DNA of 64,000 nucleotides from Coemansia sp. RSA 487 (Eukaryota > Kickxellomycota > Kickxellomycetes > Kickxellales > Kickxellaceae), in assembly GCA_027577595.1 (NCBI GenBank), contig JANBRJ010000019.1:1-64000 (forward strand). Direction: 5' to 3'. Below, in pieces: positions 28,818 to 40,800 of this stretch. The notes below the pieces were generated by a model, which did no database searches, was not told where the DNA came from, and saw only the letters and a program-made list of their open reading frames with translations. The stretch's first letter is position 1. Each line of letters begins with the position of its first letter. The position numbers and the translations under genes were made by a program.

Positions 28818-30113
28818 TTAACAGCTATCAAGAAGGCTGAAATCGAATTTAGGGGTATATTTGTCGGTAAAGATACCAAAGTTCTGCTCCGACGCAACAG
28901 CGCCTTGCTTCCAGTTTGCGTTCTTCGCTTCAAAGAAGAAGTAGTTGTAGCCTGCCGACTGTGCTGCGCACTTGAACTTTTGCGCATACGCGATCTGGTT
29001 GACCAGCGTAAGAGGACTGGGACCTGTGCTTCCGGCAGATGACCATCCACTCTCTCCGAAACGGACAGGCTTTCCGCCAGCAATGTTGGTCTTGACGTTG
29101 TTTGCACGCTGGATAACTGATGCCACCGATGCATCGATGCTGGTAAACGAGCTGTCAAAGATCGAGTACACGTTGATTTGCACGACATCTGAGGCAGCGG
29201 CCATTGCCTTGGTGAAAGCGGCGTCCTGTTCGGTAGTGTACACAGGGATGCTGCCTAGCCCAGCTGCCGCAAGCCGTGTGCGTACCGTGTTGATGTACCC
29301 GATGAGTGTGGCCTCCGTCATACCCTTGGATGACTCTTCGTTTCCAACCGACACGCCCTTGATCAGCGAGGTTCCGTATGTCTTCGCCACCGAGATAAAC
29401 TCAGTGAGGTCGGACTCAAACCGTGCATCGCCGCTCGACAGCCAGATCCCGCCGTAGATGCTCAGCCCCAGGTTGCTGTTCTTGATTGCCTGCACTGCGT
29501 TGCGGAGTTGCGAGCAGTCAGTCGAGTACAGCCGGATGTTGCCTGTTACTCCCGCGACTGTCTTGAGATCAGATGTCACTGAGGCAAGGTCAGGGCACGA
29601 CCCGTCGTCGTTGTATGGCGACCAGTCCAGGCCCCACAGCGCGCTACTGGCCCCGTATGCCGGGGATGTGGTCTGCTGCGCTTCTGCGGTGGTTTCGGGT
29701 GCTGGAGCAACGGAAGTTGGAGGTGGTGGTGGAGCCACAGATGTAGTCGAAGGGGTAGAGGTAGGGGTAGGGGTAGGGGTAGGGGTCGGTGTTGGTGTTG
29801 GTGTTGGTGTTGGTGTTGGTGTTGGTGTCGGCGTGAGTTTCACCGCTGAAGTGGCTGTCTGCTCAACGGCAGTAATAGTCGACGGGGGTGGGGGAGCAGA
29901 ATACACCGATGTCGAGTATTGCTCGGAAAATAACGAGTCCCAGTCAACGGAACCCGCATTCACAGAACCAGGCGAGTACGCAAAAACAATAGGGTCGGTC
30001 GCAGTTATAAACAACGCATCGCCCAGTTCCCCGGGAATCGGGGATGCTGAGACAAGCAAACTACCCGTGGCCAGCACGGCTGCTACAATCGAACTAACCG
30101 ACAATGCCCGCAT
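28818..30113 (-). CDS. Secreted GH17 beta-1,3-glucanase/glucosyltransferase-like wall protein
   Basis: A 431-residue protein. A signal peptide (about residues 1-23, VAAVLATGSLLVSAS) precedes a Ser/Thr/Pro linker with an almost pure Thr-Pro repeat (about residues 95-117), likely O-mannosylated. The GH17 domain (about 155-431) starts LWGLDWSPYNDDGSCPDL. The acid/base Glu is in SVGNEESS (about residue 258) and the nucleophile Glu in RFGESGW (about residue 353), so catalysis should be intact. Family members (Scw4, Scw10, Bgl2, Eng-type) remodel wall beta-glucan. The middle of the domain is almost identical in DNA to the second GH17 gene at 33.1-34.4 kb. The start is the ATG at 30113. Confidence 0.92.
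   Translation of the reverse strand: MRALSVSSIVAAVLATGSLLVSASPIPGELGDALFITATDPIVFAYSPGSVNAGSVDWDSLFSEQYSTSVYSAPPPPSTITAVEQTATSAVKLTPTPTPTPTPTPTPTPTPTPTPTPTSTPSTTSVAPPPPPTSVAPAPETTAEAQQTTSPAYGASSALWGLDWSPYNDDGSCPDLASVTSDLKTVAGVTGNIRLYSTDCSQLRNAVQAIKNSNLGLSIYGGIWLSSGDARFESDLTEFISVAKTYGTSLIKGVSVGNEESSKGMTEATLIGYINTVRTRLAAAGLGSIPVYTTEQDAAFTKAMAAASDVVQINVYSIFDSSFTSIDASVASVIQRANNVKTNIAGGKPVRFGESGWSSAGSTGPSPLTLVNQIAYAQKFKCAAQSAGYNYFFFEAKNANWKQGAVASEQNFGIFTDKYTPKFDFSLLDSC
29061..29540. repeat. Near-identical GH17 tract, copy A
   Basis: This 480-bp block matches 33342-33821 with one difference found by eye (29523 C versus 33804 T). Sequence on either side diverges at once, although both sides are still GH17 coding DNA. 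Confidence 0.9.
29752..29831. repeat. Thr-Pro coding hexamer repeat with G-quadruplex motif
   Basis: The plus strand has GGGG runs at 29752-29755, 29764-29767, 29770-29773, 29776-29779 and 29782-29785, the last four separated by TA only. GGTGTT hexamers follow to about 29831. Both encode alternating Thr-Pro on the minus strand. Four G4 runs with 2-nt loops form a textbook G-quadruplex motif on the template strand. Confidence 0.85.
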
Positions 30114-33098
30114 GTTATTTTATCCGAGACCTGTAAAATAGTCAAAAAGCAACAATAATAGGTCCAGCCTACTCTACTACAAGCAGTTTGCTGTTTTTTA
30201 TTTGCGAGTTACGAGTAAAAAGAGAGCGAAAAGGGAGGAAAGGAAAAGTGGAGAGGGCAAATGTTATGAATACCCGTATTTTAGGCGAGAGAAATGACGA
30301 AATATGAGAAATGACGAAATGCAAATAAAAAAGAACTGAAAAAAAGAGTTTAGTCCAAAGTGGCCAGGAAATGACACTTTTCTTTGTTATATACAGTCTG
30401 TGTCATCGTGATGGTCTAACAGTTTGTGAGACCACAGCTGAGTTTGGCGGCTTTTTTTGTTTTTTTTGAAGACACATGCAATGCGCACATCCTTTTTTCC
30501 CTTTCTGTTCATTCAAAAAATAGCTTTGGGTTTCTCACAATATGCACGCAATTGGCATGGAAATGCCCACTCACCGCCATTCATTTTTTTGCTTTTTAAA
30601 AAAGAAATTATTTGATGCAAATCCCCATGTATTTTTATTTTTGTACTTTCGCATCGTACAAAGAAATCATTGCTTTTGCTGGATACGCTTTGCGCCTCAT
30701 ATCGCAGTCATCCGTTTACTGTATGGATTCAATCTGAGTAATCGATTCAGGACTTTATTTTTTACGCGCGAATATCTGTTTCGTATTTCAACATTCTATC
30801 TTTAATATAGATACTCCACCATGTGGCCTTTCCCAACACTTGACAAACCAGATACCTTGCATGACACCTCAAGTGATTCTTTGAAACGAAAAATAGTTCT
30901 CCTGCACATCAAAAATTGCAAAAAGGCAAAATAGTGAGAAAGGTCTGTCCTGTTTTGGGGGAAAGAGAATCAGTGCGGAGAAAGAAAGGGAAATGATCCA
31001 ACGGTACTGTGCGCATTTAATTGATCTGCATGTGTTCTTCATTGTTGTTGACATTGTTCCCACTGTCACACAAACAACATCGATTCATTCTTTGACACAG
31101 CTCTGAGAGCTAGTGCATATGTGAGAGGAGGCATCGTGTGTTTTTATAAATGTAAAATCCTTTCTTTCTTTTTCGGGCCAGGACACCAAAACAAATTCAC
31201 TCTTCCACATTCATAACATCCCTTGCATAAACTTTGCTGGGCTTTTTTCAAGCCAACATTTTGCTATAATTTTACACCTGCACACTGTGCAGTCTTTTGT
31301 TTAAAAAACACCTGTTGTAAAAGTACGTCACTTATTAAGAAAAATAGCTGACCTACTAGTACCAAATATAAACTCGACGAAATAAATAAAGTAGCCATCA
31401 TATGGTCCACTAAAGCATCAAACGACACGAGCAAGCACACACAATGTGCGTACTAATGCCCGCTGATTTTCGTCAAACTTACAATAGGGAGCCATACTAC
31501 GCATAGCTGGATGGCGAGGAAAAATATACACGGAATCCACACAAATGCGCTAAAGCAAAGCAACTGTGGGATGCGAAATGCGTAGACATGAGCGGTATAG
31601 ACTTTAAATGAGTAGAGTCCATCATATCTCGAGAGGCGTAGGCCTTGAATGGTTTTTGCTCTTTTATACGTATTTCAGTGCTATACTTGATACAGCATAC
31701 ACGCATTGAATATTCAGATGCATGAGATATTGCATAACCTGGCTATCTTCTCGGTTTGGCCCCAGCTGTAGGATTGGCTGTCGTGGCAGTTTTAGGCGTC
31801 TTAGAACTTGGGCCATCTGAGTCGTCGCGCGGCCTTTTAGTACCCCCTGATTGCGCTCCACTCATATTAAAAGTTAAATATGTTGGCTGACGATTGGTTC
31901 AAGTGATAAGGTATGATGTTATAAGTTTGCGTTTACAGGTAGCTATTCAAGTAGTAGCAATATTAAAGCTGGGATAAATGGTGTTAGAATAAAGAGAAAG
32001 TAAGAATAGATGGGCTGTTTGATTGAAAGGGAGAAAAAGACTGGGTTTATATTGTCACTTCTTCTGGTATATGAACACCTTTATCGGGGATAGGAAAGCA
32101 TTCTGCTCTTTCTATAGCTCTTTCCGTTGACTGCTGCCCAGTCAGTGAAAAAAAAACATATCCTTGACGGCCGGAAGAAAAAAAGCAGCGTGTATCATCC
32201 GCTTGCTTTGTGTGGGGCTTTCCGTTGTTTTTTTTCAATGTGTATATTTGGCTCTTCCTTTATGCAGGAATACTGGTGTTTTGTACAAAGAAAAACGGGC
32301 TCATTACATGTACATATCGCCATGTCTTTTTTCTCCTTTTTCAAGTGTCGTCATCGATTCTGCCGCAAAAAGGCCACCCTTCCAAGCTCTGCTTCCTTCT
32401 TTGCAGAGTAATGCGCATTTCGTTGGCTGATAGCTCGCATTCAGCGCCTGCTGTTGCATATTTGAATATCCTTCAAGTCTTTAAGCCAACGCTAGTACTT
32501 TGATTAGTAGAGGAGCATGGCTAACCCAAAGCCTATTCTGCTGGATATGCACGGATCTCCAAGTCAAGTTGCCCAAAAAAACCTAGGGCAAACCCATGGT
32601 GTTGGGGCTTAACCATAGTTTTCTGGGCTTGATTGCCGCTTTTTCTTTCACTATGTGTTTTTCCTTGTGGAATGCCGCGCTTCCGTTGATGTGCATGGGG
32701 ATAGACAAATTAATATCTAATAAAAACACACACCTCCAATCCACCGGAACAAATACCGGCACGTTCCAGTCAGTGGTGTCCAAAACAATAAACAGCCTTT
32801 GAAATGTTGACATATGCTTTTAGACTAGTGTGATTTACATGTACAATTCCGCAGCACCATACAGAATCTATTAAAAGTAGCCCTATTTATTCCATCCGTG
32901 TTTCCGAATATATGGAGATATTCCACTCTTGCTGACTGGACACAAACATATATCAGCTAAATGTATTTATACACTCGCTAATCTAGCAGATTAATAACTG
33001 CAATGTTTTAAATAGAAAAGCCAAATTTATCTTGGAAAACAGACGTCGCGCAATTAAAAATATATTTGCATAAATAGTCTTGCAAATGGCAAAAAAAC
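30114..33098. other. 3-kb gene-poor stretch between GH17 genes
   Basis: AT-rich with many T and A runs. It includes the promoter of the first GH17 gene and the terminator of the second. The only frame with protein-like composition is the 40-codon one at 31743-31865. A 31-codon frame at 32518-32613 starting MANPKPILLD was also seen but is unsupported. No tRNA, LTR or transposase was recognised. Confidence 0.45.
31743..31865 (-). CDS. Tiny open frame, possible small nuclear-type peptide
   Basis: Forty codons starting MSGAQSGGTKRPRDDSDGP and ending in TAG. The composition (Ser, Thr, Pro, Lys, Arg with a KRPR cluster like a nuclear signal) looks like the disordered N terminus of a real protein, unlike the other frames in this gap. 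It could be a short gene, a first exon, or the remains of one. No GT donor lies before the stop that would extend it convincingly. I cannot assign a function. Confidence 0.2.
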   Translation of the reverse strand: MSGAQSGGTKRPRDDSDGPSSKTPKTATTANPTAGAKPRR

Positions 33099-34355
33099 CT
33101 AACAAGCATCAAGGATGCTAAAATCAAACTTTGGATCGAAATTAGAATCAAATATTCCAAAGCTTTGCTCTGAAGCAACCACGCCCTGCTTCCAGTTTGC
33201 ATCTTTGGCCTCGAAATAAAAGTAGTCAAAACCCGCCGCTTCTGCAGCACACTTGAATATACGAGCAAAATAAACTTCGTTGGCCAGCGTTAGAGGACTG
33301 GGACCTGTGCTTCCGGCAGATGACCACCCGCACTCACCAAAACGGACAGGCTTTCCGCCAGCAATGTTGGTCTTGACGTTGTTTGCACGCTGGATAACTG
33401 ATGCCACCGATGCATCGATGCTGGTAAACGAGCTGTCAAAGATCGAGTACACGTTGATTTGCACGACATCTGAGGCAGCGGCCATTGCCTTGGTGAAAGC
33501 GGCGTCCTGTTCGGTAGTGTACACAGGGATGCTGCCTAGCCCAGCTGCCGCAAGCCGTGTGCGTACCGTGTTGATGTACCCGATGAGTGTGGCCTCCGTC
33601 ATACCCTTGGATGACTCTTCGTTTCCAACCGACACGCCCTTGATCAGCGAGGTTCCGTATGTCTTCGCCACCGAGATAAACTCAGTGAGGTCGGACTCAA
33701 ACCGTGCATCGCCGCTCGACAGCCAGATCCCGCCGTAGATGCTCAGCCCCAGGTTGCTGTTCTTGATTGCCTGCACTGCGTTGCGGAGTTGCGAGCAGTC
33801 AGTTGAGTACAGCCGGATGTTACTGGCGACTGTTGAAACCTTTTGGAGCTGCTGGGTAACAGTACCAAGGTCCGGGCAGGAACCATCGTTGTTATAGGGT
33901 GAATAGTCGAGACCCCATAGTGTGCGTCCACTTGTGCTGACGTTATTGCTGCTTTCATATACATTTGTTGCCTGTGGCAATGAATCTGCTACAACAGCTG
34001 GTGCTGAAGAAAAGACAGGGACTTTGGTCGGGGAAGGATCCGATGATACTGCACTAGCCAGGCTTGTCGTCTTGAACGCTTGCTCGTTAATAAGTTCCGA
34101 CCTATCATCGGTTGCAAGTTGAACAGGGACTATCAAATATCCCGGATGAGATGTGTACTCGCCAGAGCTGCTGCTAAAGACACTGCTTTGTGTGGATACA
34201 ACATTGCCCAGGCCAACCGAGTCTGTCCTCTTAGTGCCCAACACAACGCCAAGCACCACACCGGTGAGAACCGCGGCGAACACCAGAACCACGACGCAAT
34301 TTACTATATTATCCCTTCTTATTGTTTTAGATTTAAGCCCCAAAAACACGTTCAT
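33099..34355 (-). CDS. Membrane-anchored GH17 glucanase-like protein
   Basis: A 418-residue type II membrane protein. A short basic cytosolic end is followed by one hydrophobic segment (VVVLVFAAVLTGVVLGVVLG, about residues 22-41), a Ser/Thr-rich stem of about 100 residues, and a GH17 domain (about 143-418) starting LWGLDYSPYNNDGSCPDL. Catalytic glutamates are present in GNEES (about residue 245) and RFGECGW (about residue 340; Cys replaces Ser after the Glu). It shares a 480-bp almost identical tract with the secreted GH17 gene, yet the ends of the domain and the whole N terminus differ. The likely role is wall glucan remodelling at the plasma membrane. The start is the ATG at 34355. Confidence 0.9.
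   Translation of the reverse strand: MNVFLGLKSKTIRRDNIVNCVVVLVFAAVLTGVVLGVVLGTKRTDSVGLGNVVSTQSSVFSSSSGEYTSHPGYLIVPVQLATDDRSELINEQAFKTTSLASAVSSDPSPTKVPVFSSAPAVVADSLPQATNVYESSNNVSTSGRTLWGLDYSPYNNDGSCPDLGTVTQQLQKVSTVASNIRLYSTDCSQLRNAVQAIKNSNLGLSIYGGIWLSSGDARFESDLTEFISVAKTYGTSLIKGVSVGNEESSKGMTEATLIGYINTVRTRLAAAGLGSIPVYTTEQDAAFTKAMAAASDVVQINVYSIFDSSFTSIDASVASVIQRANNVKTNIAGGKPVRFGECGWSSAGSTGPSPLTLANEVYFARIFKCAAEAAGFDYFYFEAKDANWKQGVVASEQSFGIFDSNFDPKFDFSILDAC
33342..33821. repeat. Near-identical GH17 tract, copy B
   Basis: The partner of 29061-29540, in the same orientation and offset by 4281 bp. It encodes the block from NIRLYSTDCSQL to KPVRFG. See copy A. Confidence 0.9.
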
Positions 34356-34800
34356 TATTGATTTATTCCACCAAAGTTATGTAAATGCGGCTCTTGCTAG
34401 TGATGCAAGAATGATGCTTCTATGTAATATATAGTGCGTTGGTATTATAAGTAAAGCATAAATTAACAATACATTACTAAAGACAAGCAAAGTGCCAAAT
34501 AAAATAATTCTTGAACGGCGCCGCAAAGGCAGATAGTATCGCTTGGCAACAAAACCCTCTCAAGAGACAACTAGAGTTAGGCTGATCTGAAACAGAAAGA
34601 GCGTGTTTACAATGTCTAACTGCAGTTTTATATTTCTCTTTATAGCGCATCTGTATAGTTCAACTATTGTAAAGAAGACAAATTGTAGAGAAAAGGGAAA
34701 ACGCCAGCAGAGCTACAAAGTGGTCATTACCAGAAAAGAGAAAAGACAATGAAACTCGGTAGACAAGCAAATAGAAAAAGCCAAACACATATCAGACTGT
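34356..34800. other. Spacer between GH17 and GCN1 genes
   Basis: A 445-bp AT-rich stretch that holds the promoter of the membrane GH17 gene and the 3' end of GCN1 transcription (both on the minus strand). Nothing else was recognised. Confidence 0.5.
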
Positions 34801-37800
34801 TTAGATGTCAGCATCAGCTGTGCCTTCGTCTTCATCATCGTCGCTGACATAGTCAAGTTCGCGTGTGGCATCCGCCAGTTTGCTCATCACGCGGCGATGA
34901 TAGTCCAGCACCGTTTTTCCCTTGTCCGACTCGGGGCCACCGACGTTGGCGACATAGCTGTTCAAGCCGTCTTGGCTTCCTTCGAACCCACTGGCAGGCA
35001 CGCGCGCCAAGCGTAGCGCATAGAGCACGCAGCGCTCAGCAGCCAATTTGACCGTGATATTGCGGTCGCGTACGTGAGCCATCGCCGCTTGCACGACCGA
35101 GTCACGGACAGGCTCAATGACATCATTGTACCGGTTCTTGGCTAGTGCCTTGAGCGCAGATAGTGCGCTCTGCTGCACATCGCTGTCGAATGCACTGGTG
35201 CTCTGGCCCGAAGCCACGGCACGCACAAGCGCCTGGCACAGCCGTGGGGCAATAGGCGAGTCCTTGGGTAAAATAGCGTTGGTTCCGTCAAGAAGCAGTG
35301 CGTTCTTGGCCACGCCCGTGGCCTGAAGCGCTGCTTGTGCCTGTCCAATATCTCCGCTAGGCGTCAGCGCAGTGTCAACGCAGTCGCCGATCTTTTGCTG
35401 TAAGCTGGGTGAATTGGCCACAAGCACCGGCGCCTGGACCAGGACAGCAGCCAGGAACTCGAGCTTCACGCCTTGCACCGGACCCGAGTCGCTTGCATCG
35501 GCGATCGCGTGCTGCACAACCAGCTTGGCGGCTGCGTCATCCGGAAGAATGGAGCACAGACCGCCAAAGGCTTTGCTGCGCAGAGAGCGCCAGCGGTAAT
35601 CAGAGTTCGCAGCAGCCGAGCTGAGCGCCACAAACTCATTGCGCCCAAGAACCATGGCCTCGAGCGTCTGCACGCTTGCTGGGGAAAGCGCCTTGGCTCC
35701 AGGCGCATTAAACACGGCACACACAGCCTTCATCATCGCAATACGCATACCCGCATCGTCGGTGGCCTGCTGCTTCATACCGCCAGTCAGCTCGGCAACC
35801 AGCGGGTCGAGCCTGGCCTGTAGAGGGATAAGCGAAGTCAGCGCAGCAGCAGCGCGCTGGCGCACAATATCATCCTGCTCGGACAGAGCACGCACAAAGG
35901 TACGCTGCAGCTGCGGCAAGAATGGCCGCATCAGCGCTGGCACTTGGGTGAGTAGGAGCCCCAGCGTCGACAGGATGGCGGCCTTGACGTTCGGCGGGTT
36001 GCGGTCGCCAACAATGCGGATCAGCGGTCCGGTGATGTTGGTGGCAAACAGGCGCAGCGCCGATGGGTCGGTGAACTGGACCAGGCGAGCCATACCACGA
36101 ACCGCACGCTCTTTGGTGTCCGGCGTGCCGGTGAGTAGGCCCTGCGAGTAGATGGGCAGCAACGGGCCGATTCCCTTGGGCAGATTGAACCCAGGCATCG
36201 TTGGCTGGTTTTGCGGAAGTGACTCGGTTGCGCGCTGCACGGCGCGGCTGACGGGGCCGACGTAGCCGTCGTAGTCCTCCTTCGGGACCGTCCGACACAG
36301 CGCATCGAGCGCGGCCCAGGCAGCGCGCACCACATGCGGCGATGGCACTGCCAGCAGGTCGATCAGGATACGCAGCCAGTCGGCGACGTGGCCGCCAAGC
36401 ACGGAGCGGCCGCGCCCGGCCGAGTTGGGTCCAAAGGCCTTGCACAGCGCCTCCATGGCAAAGCACGCCTCCGCCACGCGCGATGCGTCCTTTACCGACG
36501 CCGCCAGATCGACGCCCTCGCCGACCTTGACCATTTCGTGGAACTTTAGCATCAGGGTCTCGAGCGTCGCTTCGTCATGCGCAGCCGAAGCAACCACAAC
36601 ACGCACGGTCTCGCGCAGCGCTTCCTCGGCTTCACTGTCGCCGGCGGCGTGGTGCACGGGCAGCGATTCAAAAATAGCAGCCAAGATGTGCGGCAGGCGC
36701 TTGCTCAGCGCGCCGCCACCGCCAGATACTTGGATCAGCGATGCCAATGCGCGCGCATTGAAAGCACTTACCGGGAGTGCAGTCAGCGTGGGGATCAGCA
36801 CAGGGAAGACAGCGTTGGCACGGACAGCCATCAGCTCACGCAATGCCTCCAGCGCATGACCTGCATCGATACCTGCAAGCTCGTCATCGTCGCTACCCTC
36901 CGCTCCGCGGCGCTGCGTGAGTGCGTTGAGTAGTGGTGGCACCACTGCATCGACAGCACGCGGTCCGACGCTCTGCTGCAGAGCATTGAATGCAGCCGCC
37001 GCTGCCTCGCGCACCGTCGCATCCTCGTCGCACAGTCCACGACGCACCAACGGAACCATCGCGTCAGCATAATCATCCACGTATGCCCTGCCAGTCGAGT
37101 GCAGAATCTCCGCCAGCCCGACAAACACGCCGTGGCGCACACTGCCATCGCTATCTCCTGATGGACTGGCAGAGAGTGCCTTCTTCAGAATCGGCACCAC
37201 GCGAGACATCACTGCCTCGCCAAGCTTGTGTACCAGATCGCCCAGCGTGCGTGCTGCCGCCGTGCGCCGGTCGTAGTCGGCCGACGCCAACCCCACCAGC
37301 ACAATCTCCATGATACTCGACAAGCACTCGCGCACAGTACGCGGCGTGTTGTGCACGATGCTCTTCCACACAGTAAACGACGCCTGCCGCACCATTGCCG
37401 ACACGTCGTTGCGCGCCACGTACAGCGCCGCAAGCACCGCCTGGCACCGGTCTGCGCCGAGCTTTTCGTTCAGCACCTCACGCAGGTTGCTGCTGATTGC
37501 CGCCTCCTCTTCGGCCTCGTTGTCGTCCTCAGTGCCGCCGGCTTCGTCGACGGCATCGTCCTCTGCATCACCCTCATCGTCGCCCTGTGCGGCAAAGAAG
37601 AGCGCGCGTGCTGCCTCACGGTCGCGCTCAGCCTGCTTGCCCGTAATACCTGCCACGCGGTACAGGAACTCGCCCAGCAGCTCGATCGACGACATGCGGA
37701 TACGCCAGAGATCGTTGGCCAGCGCCGAAAGCAGCTCGGGCAATATAACGTCTGTAGCAGCAAGGGAGTAAGAGACCACCAGGATACGACCTGCACGCAG

Positions 37801-40800
37801 TGCAGCGCCACGCACCTGCTCGTTTTCGTCAGCTAATCCTGTCACGATCGGCGTAATGACCTGGGGCAGGAAGCGCTGGAACTCATCACCAAATGTCGTC
37901 GGCAAGTAGATCAGAAGAGTCATGAAGCCCTCGCGCACAGGGACACGCGCGGCAGCGCTGCTGCAGTTAGCCACCACCTCTGGTAGTAGGCCCTCCAACC
38001 GCGCCACTCCGACACCTGCAAGAACTTCTGACAGGCCTTGGGCCGCTCCTGCGCGATCGACACCCGATGCATCGTCGCCCTTGAGCACCTTGATCAGGTC
38101 GGCCACAAGGCTCGGGAACTGCTCCTCGCCCAGCCGCTGCACCAGCGACCCGAGCGCCTTGGCCGCAGTGGCGCGCGCCTCGGGCACCGGGTCTACAAGC
38201 ACGCTGCGCACCAATGGGACAAGCGAGCCTAGATACGGCGCAAGGTCCTTCGGGTCGGTCAGCGTTGCCATCGACCCCATGATCTGCGCCGCATTGCGCT
38301 TGGTCGACGCATTGCGCTCGCGCATTCCACGCTCCAGTACTGGCACCACCAGTGCAAGCGACGGTGCATCGACATAGTGAACGAATGCCGTGTACAGCAG
38401 CGTGCGAAGAGCTGCGTCAGTGCTGCCAGCCGGATCGTCCAGCGCAGCCAAGATCGATGGCACAATTGCTTGGATCTCGGGGTTGTGGATGACGTCACCG
38501 AAGCGCAGCAGCGCTTGGCGCGCGGCCGCCGACACTTGGCCATGGGTATCAGTCAGCGCCTCGATGATGCTGGGCACCACGCGCGGCAGCGAGATCGACA
38601 GCTGCTTGGGCGCACAGAACGCCATGGAGCCGAGCATCTCCACGCTTCCCTTCTTCGTACGCCACTGGTCGCTATCCAGCCCCGCCAACGCGGAAGGCAG
38701 CACCAGCTTGACGCCATGCCCGCTAATGCTGCTCATGATAGCACGTGCTGTGTCTAGCGCCGCATCGCGCACTCCTGGGTTGCCGTCGCCAAACAGCTCC
38801 AGCAGCTGCGGAATGAACTGGATCACGTACGGCTCAAACAGCCGTCCCACCGTGGTCGCCAGCGTCTCGTACGCAAACAGCGCGCCCTGACGCTGCTGCG
38901 CCTTAGAAGCCTGCTTGTCCTCGCTCGCTAAGCGCAACCGGTCGATCACGCCAAACTTTTTCAGCGCTGCCAGCCCACGGCCCCGCACAAGCCCTGCCAG
39001 CCCATACGCACCGCCGCGACGCTCTGAGTACTTGGCCCCGTTGAGCGTTCTGTCCATCACTGTGTCCATAAGCGCTGTATACTTTTCCTCGTCGATGCGC
39101 TTGGCAAGCGGCGGAAGGCACTCGCTGACTGCGCTCTGTACAGCCTCCGATGGCGTTGACAGAGTGGCGACCAGCCGATCAACTGCGTCCGCCACACGTG
39201 CATCGTTGTCGCGACTGCCGCTGGGCAGGTGCTGCGCTAGCCGACCAAGCAGAACCACAACGCCCTCGCGGATGAGGTCGTACGAGGCAGTACCGCGGTC
39301 CTTCTTGGACAGGAAGCGCTCGAGGATCGGCATAAGCCGTGCCGACCAATTTGCGCCGTGCGTCGCTACTGCCTGCGCTCCAGCAGAGAGCATGTGGGTG
39401 CGCACTGACTCGGCACGCTCGCCTAGGACGCCATCTTCCACCAGGAACTGGATAAGCGACTCGACTTGGTCGGCTGTCGCCAGCTCTGACGCCAGATGGA
39501 ACAGCGCGTCAGCCACTGCTACCCGCGGCTCGGCTACATCAACACGGTTCTGCGTGCCCGGCACCACTATGCCGAACGCATCGTACTCGGGCTCCAGTGG
39601 TACATGCCACTTGCGATACGCCGCCATGAGCTCTTTGAGGGCAATGCTCACCATGTCTTGCACATCGTCGGTGCTCAGCTCGGCGTCGTCCTGCTCGGCC
39701 AGCTCCCGGGCCTCGCGAATCGCCAAGGTAATTGAGCGCGCCGCGCAGCTTCTGATCTCGTCGGCCTTGTTGCCCAGCAGCGGAACAATGTCGGCGACCA
39801 GGCCAGGCAGTGCCTCCATGCCGTTGTCTGCCCACAGAGCCTGCGCAAGCTCCGCGTTCTGCTCAAGCGCAACAGCCTCGGATCCCTTGCCGCCCACGTT
39901 GACCCACAGCTTGGCCGAATAGTCTAGCTCTGTCAGATCCGCATAGTCAAGCGCCTGGAGGCACGCGCCATGCACCGCACTATCAGACTGCACAAGCCCG
40001 TCCAGCAATGCGTCGCGCTCGAGCGGAGTGTCAGTGCCCTCCATCTCCTCGGCCATCTTGGCCATGCTGTCGCGGCAGATTGCCAGCAGAATGGGCTGCG
40101 TGGCCATAACAAGGATCATCAGTTCCAGCATCTCCTTGCGCGGCATCGCCTCGATGTTGCCGAAGTGCGCGTGGAACGACAGAAGCGCCACAACCATGGA
40201 CAGCTGTTCTGACGCGCTGTCCATTTGCGCGTATTCGTCGTGCTCCTCAACGCCCCCCTTGACCTTCTGGCCCCATCCGCCGATTTCTGCTGTGGCCTGC
40301 ATGAATGGCAGCAAGAAGTTGAAGCCCGCTGGAGGCAGCGGAGCCGTCTCGCAGTTGACGCGCAGACGGTAGTACACGCGAGACGCCAGGCTTTCCATCG
40401 ACTCTTGCATCCAGTTCTCTGGAACCACGCTTTCGAACCCACGTGCGCGCAGAAGACCCATTGTCACGGGCATCCGCATATCGTAGTCCAGCCCGTCAGC
40501 CACCTTGACCATTGCAACCAGCGTGGCAACAATTTCAGGACCAGCAAGCGTGCGGGTGACATTGGCGCCTCCGCAGCCGATAATTGCGCGCTCCACGACG
40601 ATACGCACGAGTACAAGCATGCTGGCGCTAGCAACGCTTGCGCTCCCGCCAACTACGGCACGCACAATTGCCAGACCACGGCACAGTCCGCCGTGGACAC
40701 GGGTCACATGGCTCCGCATGTCGGCTTCTTTCTCGCGCTGTCTGTCCACCAGCTCCTGGTCCTCCTTGCTCAGCTTGCGTACAATGTTCTTCTTTCGCGC

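Noticed and set aside
32518-32613. 31-codon frame MANPKPILLDMHG, considered as a first exon
   Set aside because: No convincing donor site or downstream exon could be found.
28818-34355. Whole-gene tandem duplication as the full explanation for the GH17 pair
   Set aside because: Only the central 480 bp is nearly identical; both N-terminal regions and the last 75 codons differ strongly, so recent conversion fits better.
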